Positions 45,643 through 54,150 of a DNA stretch of 64,000 nucleotides are shown piece after piece (the first letter of the stretch is position 1; each line of letters begins with the position of its first letter). The notes beneath the pieces were generated by a model, which was not told the DNA's origin, ran no database searches, and saw only the letters and a program-made list of their open reading frames with translations. The stretch comes from Streptococcus pseudoporcinus LQ 940-04. GTDB taxonomy: Bacteria > Bacillota > Bacilli > Lactobacillales > Streptococcaceae. The DNA is taken from NCBI RefSeq assembly GCF_000188035.1, contig NZ_AEUY02000005.1:1488001-1552000 (forward strand), read 5' to 3'. Position numbers and translations under genes: made by a program.

Positions 45643-45674
45643 AAAAAGCAACGGTTTTTGCCGTTGCTTTTTGC
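45643..45674 (+). terminator. terminator inside the left end of the IS
   Basis: A 12-bp stem AAAAAGCAACGG/CCGTTGCTTTTT with a 6-base loop blocks transcription into the transposase and serves the gene upstream. Confidence 0.8.
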
Positions 45675-45735
45675 ATGGTTGCGATAGTCTTGATAAAATA
45701 GAATTGTCCAGAAACACTTTAGAAAGGCTATCCCC

Positions 45736-47279
45736 ATGCATATTCACTATAACACAAATCAAACCACATTGCCACTTGAACTTACCTCTTGCTTACCACA
45801 AGACCACATTGTCTTCACCATTGAAAAAGTGGTAAATGAATTGGAAGAAAACTGTTTCGCTGGCTTCTACTCTACCTTTGGTCGTCCTTCTTATCACCCT
45901 AAACTCTTATTATCTGCTCTCTTATTTGCTTATACTCGAGGAGTCTTCTCTGGTCGCAAAATCGAGAAATTAATGATAGAAAATATAGCTATGCAGTATC
46001 TGACTGGTCAGCTGGTGGTCAGTTATCGAACCATTAATCGTTTCCGTGTGGCCAAAGGCATGGAAAACTTAATTAGAGATTTATTCATTGACTAAACCTT
46101 CGTCTCAAGATGGAGGACCTAGTCTCTCTGGACTGTCTCTATATTGACGGTACCAAGATTGAAGCCAATGCCAATAAATATAGCTTTGTCTGGAAGAAAG
46201 CAACAGCTAAATTCTCTGCCAAGCTTCAAACTGACCTACGCCGCTATTTTCAAGAAGAAGTCAGCCCTCTGATTCACGAGGCCATTGTTCTGGATGAACA
46301 AGAACCAGTAACTGCTGAGCAGTTAACCGCATTTGCTCAAATCATCGAGGAAGAATTGGCAGACTTAACTCAAGACATTGAGGAGGAACCTGTTAAAGGT
46401 CAGGATACACGCAAAGTTAAACGTCGAAAACTCAAGAAGGTCCTACGAAAGGTTAAGGATGATTTTTCAGTGCGAGCTGAGAAATATGAGACCTATCATT
46501 CTATCTTCGATGGTCGCAATAGTTTTTCCAAAACAGATACAGACGCTACCTTTATGCGGATGAAAGATGACCATATGAGGAATGGGCAGCTTAAAGCAGG
46601 CTACAATCTTCAAATCGCTACGGAAAATCAGTTTGTCCTTCATTATGATATCTTTCCAAACCCAACCGATACTAAAACATTGATCCCACTATTAGATAGT
46701 TACCCACATAATCTTAAGAGGGTTGTTGCAGATGCGGGGTATGGGAGTGAAGAAAACTTAACCACACTAGACAAATTTGGAGTTGAGCACCTGATTAAAT
46801 ACAGTATGTTTGATAAGGAGCAGAAAAGAAAGCAGAAACACTCTCCAAAAGCATCTCGATAATTGGCTCTACGATGACGTCAGTGATACCTACACACATC
46901 CTGATGGTTGGGATTATCATTTTGAATCTATCAAACATAGCAGAACAGCCACTGGATTCCAACAAGACATCAGGGTTTATCAGGCGGATTATCCTGATTT
47001 AGCCCCTCAAAAGTGTCTCTATGTAAACCAGAGATACCAAGAGTTGAAAAGAAAAGAGAGTCAAGCGCTTTTATCTGAAGAAGGAGGGCGAATCTTCGCA
47101 CAACGGAAAGTTGATGTGGAACCTGTCTTTGGTCAGATAAAGGCTTGTTTGGGTTACAAACGGTGTAACCTGAGAGGGAACGTCAGGTTAAGATTGATAT
47201 GGGATTGGTCCTCATGGCCAATAATCTACTGAAATACAATAGGAGAATGACAAAAATTAAAAACAGAGACTCACTCTAA
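45736..47279 (+). pseudogene. IS1182-family transposase pseudogene
   Basis: The N-terminal DUF772 part (FGRPSYHPKLLLSALLFAY) runs to a stop at 46093, where loss of one T changes GACTTAAACC to GACTAAACC. The DDE core ([20 protein letters not shown], then [13 protein letters not shown]) continues in a second frame to 46862. The third piece (NWLYDDVSDTYTHPDGW, then KVDVEPVFGQIKACLGYKRC) is in another frame. A last one-base loss near 47178 separates the usual C-terminus LVLMANNLLKYNRRM. The element cannot move itself. Confidence 0.9.
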
Positions 47280-47337
47280 ATGTGAATCTCTGTTTTTATA
47301 GCTGAGAACTCTTTTTGTCCCAGACTCTTATTTATTG

Positions 47338-47366
47338 CTTACAAATACATGGACTAGTGTTATAAT
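47338..47366 (+). promoter_or_regulatory. lipid kinase gene promoter
   Basis: CTTACA, a 17-bp spacer and the extended -10 TGTTATAAT begin 10 bases beyond the IS right end. Confidence 0.65.
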
Positions 47367-47396
47367 AAGGATGACTAGAAAGAAAGGTAATTCGTT

Positions 47397-48308
47397 ATGG
47401 AGACAGTATACTTGTTTGTCAATCCTTTTTCCGGAAAGAAAAATGAAAAAGACCTTACGCAACACATTAAAGAGTCTTTCCTCCAGCATGGTTTTCTTGA
47501 GCAGAATATCACTATTGTCACCCCTGAATCAGCGTCCGATGCATTTGAAAAGGCTAAAGCAGCTTCTCGTAAGGGGATTGACTTGGTTATTCCACTTGGA
47601 GGAGATGGCACCATTAATAAAATAATAGGTGGCGTACACGAGGGTGGTCATCATACTAAAATTGGACTCATCCCCTCTGGTACTGTTAATAATTTTGCAA
47701 AATCTCTGTCCATTCCATTAGATCCTGATTTAGCCATTGATACCATTTTAAATGGGCAAGATAAAAAAGTGGATCTTTGTAAAGTCAACGAACATTATAT
47801 GATTAGTAGTCTAACTCTTGGACTTTTAGCAGATATAGCAGCTAATGTAACTACAGAAGAAAAACGAAAATTCGGGCCCTTAGCTTTTTTAAAGGATAGC
47901 TATCGGATTTTAAAACGCAACCGTTCTTATTATCTCACCCTTGTTGATGATAATGGACAATTTGCTATTAAAACAAAATTCTTACTTGTGACCATGACCA
48001 ATTCCATTGCTGGTTTTCCCTCTTTCTCACCTTCAGCTACAGTTAATGATGGTCTGTTGCAAGTCTACACTATGAAAAAAGTTTCTTTTATGAAATTTTT
48101 ATTACATATTAATGATTTTCGTAAAGGGGATTTTTCTATGGCTGAGGAGATTACACACTTTTCAACTAAGAAGTTAAGCATCACCCCATCGAGAATTAAA
48201 ACCTTGATTTTACCTAGAACACGTATTGATGGTGATAAAAGTGACATGGTGCCGGTGTCTCTCACAGTCTTAAACGAAGCAGTCACCGTTCGTGTTCCTC
48301 ATTCTTAA
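47397..48308 (+). CDS. diacylglycerol kinase family lipid kinase (YegS/DgkB-like)
   Basis: This 303-residue cytoplasmic or peripheral kinase has the N-terminal catalytic domain (VYLFVNPFSGKKNEK, then PLGGDGTINKIIGGV as the nucleotide loop, then GLIPSGTVNNFAKSL) and the beta-sandwich second domain. Relatives phosphorylate diacylglycerol or undecaprenol-like lipids to recycle them. AAAGG precedes the ATG, and a short terminator follows. Confidence 0.88.
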   Translation: METVYLFVNPFSGKKNEKDLTQHIKESFLQHGFLEQNITIVTPESASDAFEKAKAASRKGIDLVIPLGGDGTINKIIGGVHEGGHHTKIGLIPSGTVNNFAKSLSIPLDPDLAIDTILNGQDKKVDLCKVNEHYMISSLTLGLLADIAANVTTEEKRKFGPLAFLKDSYRILKRNRSYYLTLVDDNGQFAIKTKFLLVTMTNSIAGFPSFSPSATVNDGLLQVYTMKKVSFMKFLLHINDFRKGDFSMAEEITHFSTKKLSITPSRIKTLILPRTRIDGDKSDMVPVSLTVLNEAVTVRVPHS

Positions 48309-48325
48309 AATCTACCCAAGCGTGT

Positions 48326-48352
48326 AAAAAAAGGGCCAAAAGCCCCTTTTGT
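48326..48352 (+). terminator. terminator after the lipid kinase gene
   Basis: A short GC stem AAAAGGG/CCCTTTT (48329-48335 with 48344-48350) is present. Confidence 0.65.
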
Positions 48353-48389
48353 GTCTTATCAAGTAGTTTTTTTAATGACAAACCTTCAT

Positions 48390-48737
48390 TTATTTAGCTT
48401 TAAAATGATTTAATTGTTCATCAATCTTATCACCTGCCACATCTGAGTAATGGTCAATAGTTCCCTTTGCCTTTGAGAGAGAATCCTCAATTTTATCACC
48501 AGCCAAACCTGAATAGTGGTCTATCTTCGATTTTGAGTCCTCTAACTTCTCAGAAACTGTTCCTAAAAAACGTTCACTAAGGCCCTTAATGGTTTCATTT
48601 AATTCACCTATTTTCTCGTTACTTTCCTCAAGTAAGTCTTGTTTGTCCGTTTCTGATAGGCTAAGATAAGCAACAGCTGCTGCTGCAGCTCCGGCAATCA
48701 ATGCAATAGTTATACCTTTTTGTCTTGTATTCATCAT
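48390..48737 (-). CDS. YtxH-like membrane-anchored protein
   Basis: This 115-residue protein has an N-terminal helix rich in Ala (ITIALIAGAAAAAVAYLSL) followed by a long amphipathic, charged region of YtxH type. The last 45 residues repeat the unit (K)IDHYSxxAGDKI(E/D) twice. Such proteins are envelope stress-associated and of unknown function. AGGAG precedes the two ATG codons. It follows a 50-residue protein gene with only 9 bases between. Confidence 0.75.
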   Translation of the reverse strand: MMNTRQKGITIALIAGAAAAAVAYLSLSETDKQDLLEESNEKIGELNETIKGLSERFLGTVSEKLEDSKSKIDHYSGLAGDKIEDSLSKAKGTIDHYSDVAGDKIDEQLNHFKAK

Positions 48738-48746
48738 ATCTATCTC

Positions 48747-48899
48747 CTATTTCATTTTGCGATCTTTCAAAATTTTTCGACTTAATTTGAAGACAGGGAC
48801 AAGTAATAATAATAATTGAAGAACTTCAGCTATCTTTACTTTACGATGTTTAGTGTTGACAGCACTTCCTGCTTTAATGTTATTTCCCTTTAAATTCAT
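48747..48899 (-). CDS. 50-residue small protein, first gene of the YtxH operon
   Basis: On the minus strand GAGGAG precedes an ATG that opens a 50-codon frame (MNLKGNNIKAGSAVNTKHRK, then EVLQLLLLLVPVFKLSRKIL and a basic end) stopping nine bases before the YtxH ATG. It has one short hydrophobic stretch between basic flanks, so it may sit at the membrane. I do not recognise a family. The strong ribosome site and tight spacing support a real gene. Confidence 0.65.
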   Translation of the reverse strand: MNLKGNNIKAGSAVNTKHRKVKIAEVLQLLLLLVPVFKLSRKILKDRKMK

Positions 48900-49115
48900 A
48901 CTAGACTCCTCTTCCATCTGAAACCACAGTTACTTTTTAACAGTCATCACTTTGTATTTTACCGAGTGTCAGTTCCTCTCTAAAGTGACCATGATAATTA
49001 ATTTATTGTAGTTACTTTTGTTAATAGGTGAAACAACTTCTTTGTAATTTCCTTAACAAAGCTATTGTTATAACCTTATTTTAAAGAGACTACTCAATTA
49101 ATTATTTATATTGTC

Positions 49116-49144
49116 ATTATACTTTTATTTTGAATACTCGTCAA
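49116..49144 (-). promoter_or_regulatory. promoter of the small-protein/YtxH operon
   Basis: On the minus strand TTGACG (49139-49144), a 17-bp spacer and TATAAT (49116-49121) are seen. This implies a 5' leader of about 210 bases. The region 48900-49115 holds no other gene. Confidence 0.7.
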
Positions 49145-49162
49145 GAATTTTGCTGCTATATA

Positions 49163-49190
49163 GAAAAAAAGTTGACACAAATGGCCAACT
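49163..49190 (-). terminator. terminator of the ABC-F gene
   Basis: Arms AAGTTG/CAACTT with an interrupted inner stem are followed by T7 on the minus strand. Confidence 0.65.
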
Positions 49191-49199
49191 TCCCTATCT

Positions 49200-50762
49200 C
49201 TATAGGTTAGAATCAAATGAGGTTAATTGATTGAAATCCCAGACATCTGTTACCCAACCTTCATAAAAATCAGGTTCATGACATACCATTAAGATAGACC
49301 CTTTGTAAGCTTGTAAGGCTCTTTTTAGTTCCTCTTTAGCATCAACATCTAAATGGTTAGTTGGTTCATCCAATACCAAAACATTATTTTCCCGATTCAT
49401 AAGAAGACAAAAGCGCACTTTAGCCTGTTCTCCCCCAGATAGGACCTGAATCTGACTTTCAATATGTTTTGAAGTTAAGCCGCAACGTGCAAGAGCTGCT
49501 CTTACTTCGGCTTGATTTAAAGCTGGGAAAGCATCCCAAACTGCTTCTAACGGTGTTTGACGATTTCCTCCTGAAACTTCTTGTTCAAAGTAACCTAATT
49601 CAATGAAATCTCCCTGCTCAACTTGTCCTGCCAATGGCTTGATAATACCGAGTAAACTCTTTAATAAAGTTGATTTCCCAATACCATTAGCACCTGTAAT
49701 AGCAATTTTTTGATTTCGCTCAAAATTAAGATTTAAAGGATTTTTTGTTAAAGGACGATCATATCCAATTACTAATTCCTTTGCCTGAAAAATATAGCGA
49801 CTAGGGGTGCGAGATTCCTTAAATGAAAAGCTTGGTTTAGGCTTCTCTGCCTGTAACTCAATAATGTCCATTTTATCTAATTTCTTCTGTCGGGACATAG
49901 CCATATTCCGCGTAGCAACACGCGCCTTGTTACGATTAACAAAATCTTGCAAATCAGCAATTTCTTTTTGTTGACGTTCATAGGCAGCCTCTAATTGAGC
50001 TTTCTTCATTTCATGAACCTCTTTAAACTGATAATAGTTGCCTGAATACCTTACTAAATCCTGATTTTCAACATGGTAGACAATATTAATAACGTCATTA
50101 AGAAATGGAATATCGTGTGAAATGAGAACAAAAGCATTTTCATAATTTTGAAGGTAACGTTTAAGCCACTCAATATGCTCCGCATCAAGATAGTTTGTTG
50201 GCTCGTCTAAGAGAAGAATATCTGGCTTTTCCAACAATAGCTTTGCAAGTAGAATTTTTGTTCTCTGGCCACCAGATAATTCTGTCACATCAGACTCCAT
50301 GCCAAAGGCCATAACACCTAGAGCTCTTGCTACTTCATCAATCTTTGCGTCTAAGGTATAAAAATCTCGTGATTCTAGGCGATCTTGCAATTCACCGACT
50401 TCTTCCATGAGACCATCGACATCAGCTCCTTCTTCTGCCATTGATAAATAGATAGCATTAATACGGTCTTCAGTTTTAAACAAATCATCAAAAGCAGTCC
50501 TTAAAACTTCACGAACAGTTTGTCCTTCTTCTAAGACAGTATGTTGGTCTAAGTAACCAGCTGTAACATACTTAGACCATTCAATCTTCCCTTCATCAGG
50601 TTGTAAATGTCCAGTAACGATACTCATAAAGGTTGATTTTCCTTCACCATTTGCTCCAACTAAGCCGATGTGCTCTCCTTTCAACAGCCTAAAGGAGACA
50701 TTTTCAAAAATCGCCCTATCTCCAAATCCGTGACTTAAATTTTTTACTTCTAATATACTCAT
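49200..50762 (-). CDS. ABC-F family ATPase (translation factor type)
   Basis: This 520-residue protein carries two ABC domains with no membrane segments: GANGEGKST and LSGGQRTKILLAKLL with LLLDEPTNYLD, then GANGIGKSTLL and LSGGEQAKVRFCLLM with LVLDEPTNHLD, joined by a linker rich in Glu, Lys and Gln (residues 240-310). It is of the YbiT/YkpA type that acts on the ribosome, and a resistance role is not indicated. It faces the MocR regulator gene. Confidence 0.9.
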   Translation of the reverse strand: MSILEVKNLSHGFGDRAIFENVSFRLLKGEHIGLVGANGEGKSTFMSIVTGHLQPDEGKIEWSKYVTAGYLDQHTVLEEGQTVREVLRTAFDDLFKTEDRINAIYLSMAEEGADVDGLMEEVGELQDRLESRDFYTLDAKIDEVARALGVMAFGMESDVTELSGGQRTKILLAKLLLEKPDILLLDEPTNYLDAEHIEWLKRYLQNYENAFVLISHDIPFLNDVINIVYHVENQDLVRYSGNYYQFKEVHEMKKAQLEAAYERQQKEIADLQDFVNRNKARVATRNMAMSRQKKLDKMDIIELQAEKPKPSFSFKESRTPSRYIFQAKELVIGYDRPLTKNPLNLNFERNQKIAITGANGIGKSTLLKSLLGIIKPLAGQVEQGDFIELGYFEQEVSGGNRQTPLEAVWDAFPALNQAEVRAALARCGLTSKHIESQIQVLSGGEQAKVRFCLLMNRENNVLVLDEPTNHLDVDAKEELKRALQAYKGSILMVCHEPDFYEGWVTDVWDFNQLTSFDSNL

Positions 50763-50855
50763 CTATTCATCCTTTACTTCACTAAAAAAGCCGTTAACAC
50801 GGCATCAACTTACTGCCATTATGGCAAAAATCGGGATATTTGTCAATCTATGCCA

Positions 50856-50884
50856 TTGTTGTAAAAGGCCAGATACGTTACAAT
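50856..50884 (+). promoter_or_regulatory. MocR gene promoter
   Basis: TTGTTG, a 17-bp spacer and TACAAT are seen. Just upstream are the palindrome TGCCATTATGGCA and a further TGCCAT copy overlapping the -35, candidate sites for the regulator itself. Confidence 0.6.
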
Positions 50885-50918
50885 AGAAAGAAAAATATAA
50901 AGCGACATAGGAATCATA

Positions 50919-52223
50919 ATGATGACGAGTATTTACCAAAAAATTATCGATGATCTTGTAAGGGCAATTGAACAAGAAACACTTCAAAAAGGGGCTAAAA
51001 TTCCTTCTATACGTCAGCTAAGCACAGAATATGGCTGTAGTAAAGATAGCGTACAAAGAGCCTTGCTGGAGCTTAAGCATCGTTGCTACATCTACTCTGT
51101 TCCTAAAAGTGGTTACTATGTGATTGGTAAAGTGAAAGAAATCCCCCTCCTTGATTTTAATTTAGCTGATTATAATAGCCTCGCCTACAAAAACTTCAAA
51201 TTATGCTTAAATGAGACGATGACTCAAGATGAAGACTATCTCTTTAGTTACTACTCTAAAATCGAGGGCTTAGATGAATTATTGAGAGCCCTTGAAAAAC
51301 ATTTAGCAAACCATACTGTCTATTGCAAAGCCAGTGAGATTATCATCACCTCTGGAACTCAGCAAGCCCTCTACATCTTGACTCAGTTAGTTTCTTCAGA
51401 GTATAAAAAGTCAATCTTACTAGAAAAACCAACCTATAGCCGTATGGAAAACATGGTGAAAGGTCTAGGTGTCCCTTTTGAAACAATTGATCGCACCTTC
51501 CAGGGACTAGACCTAGATCGGTTAGAATCATTTTTTAAAAGTGGTAAGTTTAAATTCTTCTACACAATCTCACGATTTTCAAATCCTTTAGGACTTTCTT
51601 ATACTAAAGAAGAAAAACAGGCTATTGTTACTTTAGCCAAACGCTATGATGTCTATATTATTGAAGATGATTATTTGGGAGATTTTACTGCCAAGAATGA
51701 AATGCCTCTTCACTATTTTGATACTGATCAAAAAGTAATCTACCTTAAGTCTTTCTCAATGAGTGTCTTTCCATCTTTGCGAATTGCTGCTTTAGTCTTA
51801 CCTGAAAGGCTACGTAAGCCATTTCTTAACCATAAATCAATGATTGATTTAGACACCAATATTATCATGCAAAGGGCTCTCTCACTTTATTTGACAAATG
51901 GCATGTTCGAACGGAACTTTGAAAGGTTATATCATTATTTTCAAGAGAAAATGTTAACACTGAGTGACTATTTTTCAAAAAACTACCCACAAGTTAATTA
52001 TCGACTAACACCTCAATTTGTTATTCTTTCCCTTCCCTCACAGGTCCCTATGATTAAAACCTTGCAGGAGGGAAGTTATGATTTTCAACGCTTACAAGGC
52101 TCCTCCTACCTTAAATTTCCTTTATTAAAGGTAAATCCAGAACTCTTAACTTCTCTTTTGTCAGACTTGGAAATGGGAACAAAGCAAAGAGAAAATTTAA
52201 GGTTAGAATCAAAAAAGACTTAG
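50919..52223 (+). CDS. MocR-type GntR/aminotransferase regulator lacking the PLP lysine
   Basis: The 434-residue protein has a GntR winged helix (residues 1-70, IPSIRQLSTEYGCSKDSVQRAL) joined to a fold-type I aminotransferase domain. Expected landmarks are present: SNPLGLSYT, IIEDDYLGDF with the pyridine-binding Asp, and the Arg in FPSLRIAAL. The lysine that forms the internal aldimine in SFSK is instead Met281 (SFSMSVFPSLR, codon ATG 51759-51761). It therefore cannot bind PLP in the normal covalent way. It is divergent from the ABC-F gene. Confidence 0.85.
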   Translation: MMTSIYQKIIDDLVRAIEQETLQKGAKIPSIRQLSTEYGCSKDSVQRALLELKHRCYIYSVPKSGYYVIGKVKEIPLLDFNLADYNSLAYKNFKLCLNETMTQDEDYLFSYYSKIEGLDELLRALEKHLANHTVYCKASEIIITSGTQQALYILTQLVSSEYKKSILLEKPTYSRMENMVKGLGVPFETIDRTFQGLDLDRLESFFKSGKFKFFYTISRFSNPLGLSYTKEEKQAIVTLAKRYDVYIIEDDYLGDFTAKNEMPLHYFDTDQKVIYLKSFSMSVFPSLRIAALVLPERLRKPFLNHKSMIDLDTNIIMQRALSLYLTNGMFERNFERLYHYFQEKMLTLSDYFSKNYPQVNYRLTPQFVILSLPSQVPMIKTLQEGSYDFQRLQGSSYLKFPLLKVNPELLTSLLSDLEMGTKQRENLRLESKKT

Positions 52224-52252
52224 TTTTAGACAGTCTAGAACTAAGTCTTTTT
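52212..52252. terminator. bidirectional terminator between mocR and the ATP-cone gene
   Basis: A stem of about 19 bp with one mismatch (arms from 52212 and to 52252) has A6 and T5 flanks. Confidence 0.8.
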
Positions 52253-52303
52253 CTTATAGTATAGCCTATCTATTTTAAACTATTCTTGAAAACAAGCCCT
52301 GCT

Positions 52304-52642
52304 TTATTTTGTTTGCTCAAAGCGGAGATGAACAATGATACTATCACCATAACCGTTTCTTTCCAGATCTCTTTGTAGACGATAAGAAATATAATGTTCA
52401 GCAATATTGATAAATCCTGCATCCATTAAACGATTTTCAACCAATGATTGAATCATATTAATAGTTGGTTTCTCAACTTTTGCTTCTTCTAAGTCTATAA
52501 CAACCTTTTTGGTAACTTGTGCTAGGTTTTGACGCCATGTTTCATCAATAACATAGACTGTTCGAGCAGCTTTAATGATTGCTTGATAAATCTTATCTGG
52601 ATCAAATTCAGCAACCTGACCATCACGCTTGATAATTTGCAT
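52304..52642 (-). CDS. stand-alone ATP-cone domain protein
   Basis: This 112-residue protein is an ATP-cone domain (MQIIKRDGQVAEFDPDKIYQAI, then INMIQSLVENRLMDAG and AEHYISYRLQRDLERNGYG) with a short tail and no reductase or zinc ribbon. ATP-cones sense ATP/dATP in ribonucleotide reductases and NrdR. It could act as a separate nucleotide sensor. An ATG 18 bases upstream is in frame, but AGAGGG precedes the start used. The promoter is TTGACA-17-CATAAT. Confidence 0.8.
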   Translation of the reverse strand: MQIIKRDGQVAEFDPDKIYQAIIKAARTVYVIDETWRQNLAQVTKKVVIDLEEAKVEKPTINMIQSLVENRLMDAGFINIAEHYISYRLQRDLERNGYGDSIIVHLRFEQTK

Positions 52643-52679
52643 CTTTTTCCCTCTTTTCATCTCTTTTCAATTTACTTAC

Positions 52680-52708
52680 ATTATGCTAATCTTTTCTAAT
52701 TTTGTCAA
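52680..52708 (-). promoter_or_regulatory. ATP-cone gene promoter
   Basis: On the minus strand TTGACA (52703-52708), a 17-bp spacer and CATAAT (52680-52685) are seen. The spacer contains two copies of AGATTAG/AATTAG-like sequence. Confidence 0.75.
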
Positions 52709-52787
52709 GTTTTAGCGATTAGAAAAACTAATTTAATAAGTTTTAATTAAACATTTGACTTCTTCGCATTCCTGTTTTAACTCTTCT

Positions 52788-53864
52788 TTATTTTAATTCA
52801 AAAAGTAATTGCTTACTTGGCTTAACCAATCCCCGTTGGTGCAAAGCTTCAGCAATCTGAACGGAGTTCCATGCGGCACCCTTAAGAAGGTTGTCAGAAA
52901 CTACCCACATATGAATGCCATTTTCAATATCTAAGTCCTTGCGAACACGACCGATAAAAGTCTCCTTACTGCCAACAGCATTAACCGCCTGCGGATAGAC
53001 TTGCTCCTTCGTATCATCTTCAAGAACAGCTCCAGGAAAAGCTTGAATGGCTGCTTTGACTTCTTCAATCGGAGCTACTGTTGCGGTTTCAATATAAACG
53101 GACTCTGAATGAGCAGATAAGACTGGGATACGAACACATGTTGCAGAAACCTTAATGTTATCATCAGACATAATTTTCTTGGTTTCCCTTGTCATCTTCA
53201 TCTCCTCATAGGTATAATCGTTATCAGTAAACAAGTCAATTTGAGGTAAGGCATTAAAAGCAATTGGATAATGTTTTTTGTCTCCAGCTGAAGGTAAGAT
53301 AGAAGCCGTCACATTTTTAGGATCTAGTTCTTCATTAATGACTTGGCAATATTGCTTTTTCATCTCATTAATAGCAGACTGTCCTGCTCCAGAAACGGCT
53401 TGATAAGTGGAAACGATAATCCGCTCCAATCCCCACTTTTGACGAATTGGTTCTAAGGCAATCATCATTTGAATTGTCGAACAATTTGGACAAGCGACAA
53501 CACCCTGATGTTGTTCAAGAGCATCAGCATTAACTTCTGGAACAACTAAAGGGACCTGCGGATTTTGTCTAAAATAGGAAGTATTATCTACAACAACTGC
53601 TCCGGCTTGTACTGCGTATGGAACATACTTGGCAGATGTCGACCCACCAGCAGAAAATAATGCCAAATCAACATCAGCAAAAGAGCTCTCTCTTGTTTCT
53701 TCGATTATGATTGCTTGCTCTTTAAAGGTCAACGTCTCACCGGCAGAACGAGCAGATGCCAGTAAACGTAGCTTATCAATTGGCAAATTGGATTCTTCAA
53801 GCATTTTTATCATTTGTGTACCTACTGCTCCAGTAGCACCAACGACTGCAATTGTATATCCCAT
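52788..53864 (-). CDS. asd: aspartate-semialdehyde dehydrogenase
   Basis: This 358-residue enzyme makes aspartate semialdehyde from aspartyl phosphate for lysine, threonine and methionine synthesis and for wall precursors. It shows [27 protein letters not shown], the catalytic Cys in [15 protein letters not shown] and [12 protein letters not shown] start 12 bases earlier is in frame, but GAGG sits six bases before the start used. The asd RNA lies upstream with its own terminator, followed by an AT-rich stretch with a possible asd promoter (CTGACT-16-TAAAAT). Confidence 0.96.
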   Translation of the reverse strand: MGYTIAVVGATGAVGTQMIKMLEESNLPIDKLRLLASARSAGETLTFKEQAIIIEETRESSFADVDLALFSAGGSTSAKYVPYAVQAGAVVVDNTSYFRQNPQVPLVVPEVNADALEQHQGVVACPNCSTIQMMIALEPIRQKWGLERIIVSTYQAVSGAGQSAINEMKKQYCQVINEELDPKNVTASILPSAGDKKHYPIAFNALPQIDLFTDNDYTYEEMKMTRETKKIMSDDNIKVSATCVRIPVLSAHSESVYIETATVAPIEEVKAAIQAFPGAVLEDDTKEQVYPQAVNAVGSKETFIGRVRKDLDIENGIHMWVVSDNLLKGAAWNSVQIAEALHQRGLVKPSKQLLFELK

Positions 53865-53969
53865 AGGAAACCTCATTTTTAAATTTTTTGATATATTTGA
53901 ATTTTCTAAATTTTATATAAATATATAAAATAGTCAGGGTTCTTTTTTACCTTTAAATCATATCAAGAT

Positions 53970-54115
53970 AAAAAAAGATTCCTGTCAATTTGACAGGAAT
54001 CAGGGGCACCCAAAGAATGTGATAAAAAGGTTCACACAATTTATCAAAGTCGGCTCCTGCCTTAATGACCTCCCCTGCGCAAATATGGTTAAAAACCATA
54101 ATCGACTCATCGCAT
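53970..54115 (-). ncRNA. asd RNA (streptococcal asd motif)
   Basis: Upstream of asd lies a transcription unit of about 146 bases with its own promoter (54122-54150). It ends in a perfect hairpin (53977-54001, arms GATTCCTGTCAA) plus T7 on minus. Conserved-looking blocks include GCGCAGGGGAGGTCATTAAG and GGGTGCCCCTGA, which could pair through GGGG/CCCC. This place and layout match the known asd RNA motif of streptococci, a small RNA of unknown function. It lacks the features of a lysine riboswitch. Confidence 0.75.
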
Positions 54116-54121
54116 GATCCT

Positions 54122-54150
54122 ATCATAGCAAAAAAATGATCATATTACAA
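54122..54150 (-). promoter_or_regulatory. asd RNA promoter
   Basis: On the minus strand TTGTAA (54145-54150), a 17-bp spacer and the extended -10 TGCTATGAT are seen. The -35 overlaps the cls stop codon. Confidence 0.75.

Larger units (their letters stand above)
45610..47327 (+). mobile_element. IS1182-family insertion sequence, degenerate
   Basis: Terminal inverted repeats GAGTCTGGGACAAAAG (45610-45625) and CTTTTTGTCCCAGACTC (47311-47327) bound the element, which is about 1.72 kb long. It contains one transposase gene broken by three frameshifts. Both ends carry hairpins: 45643-45672 (12-bp stem with T-run, which also ends the hemolysin III transcript) and near 47258-47295. No clear target duplication is visible. 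Confidence 0.85.

Noticed and set aside
53877-54140. Lysine riboswitch upstream of asd
   Set aside because: The region lacks the conserved lysine-riboswitch blocks, and its size, promoter and terminator fit the streptococcal asd RNA motif better.
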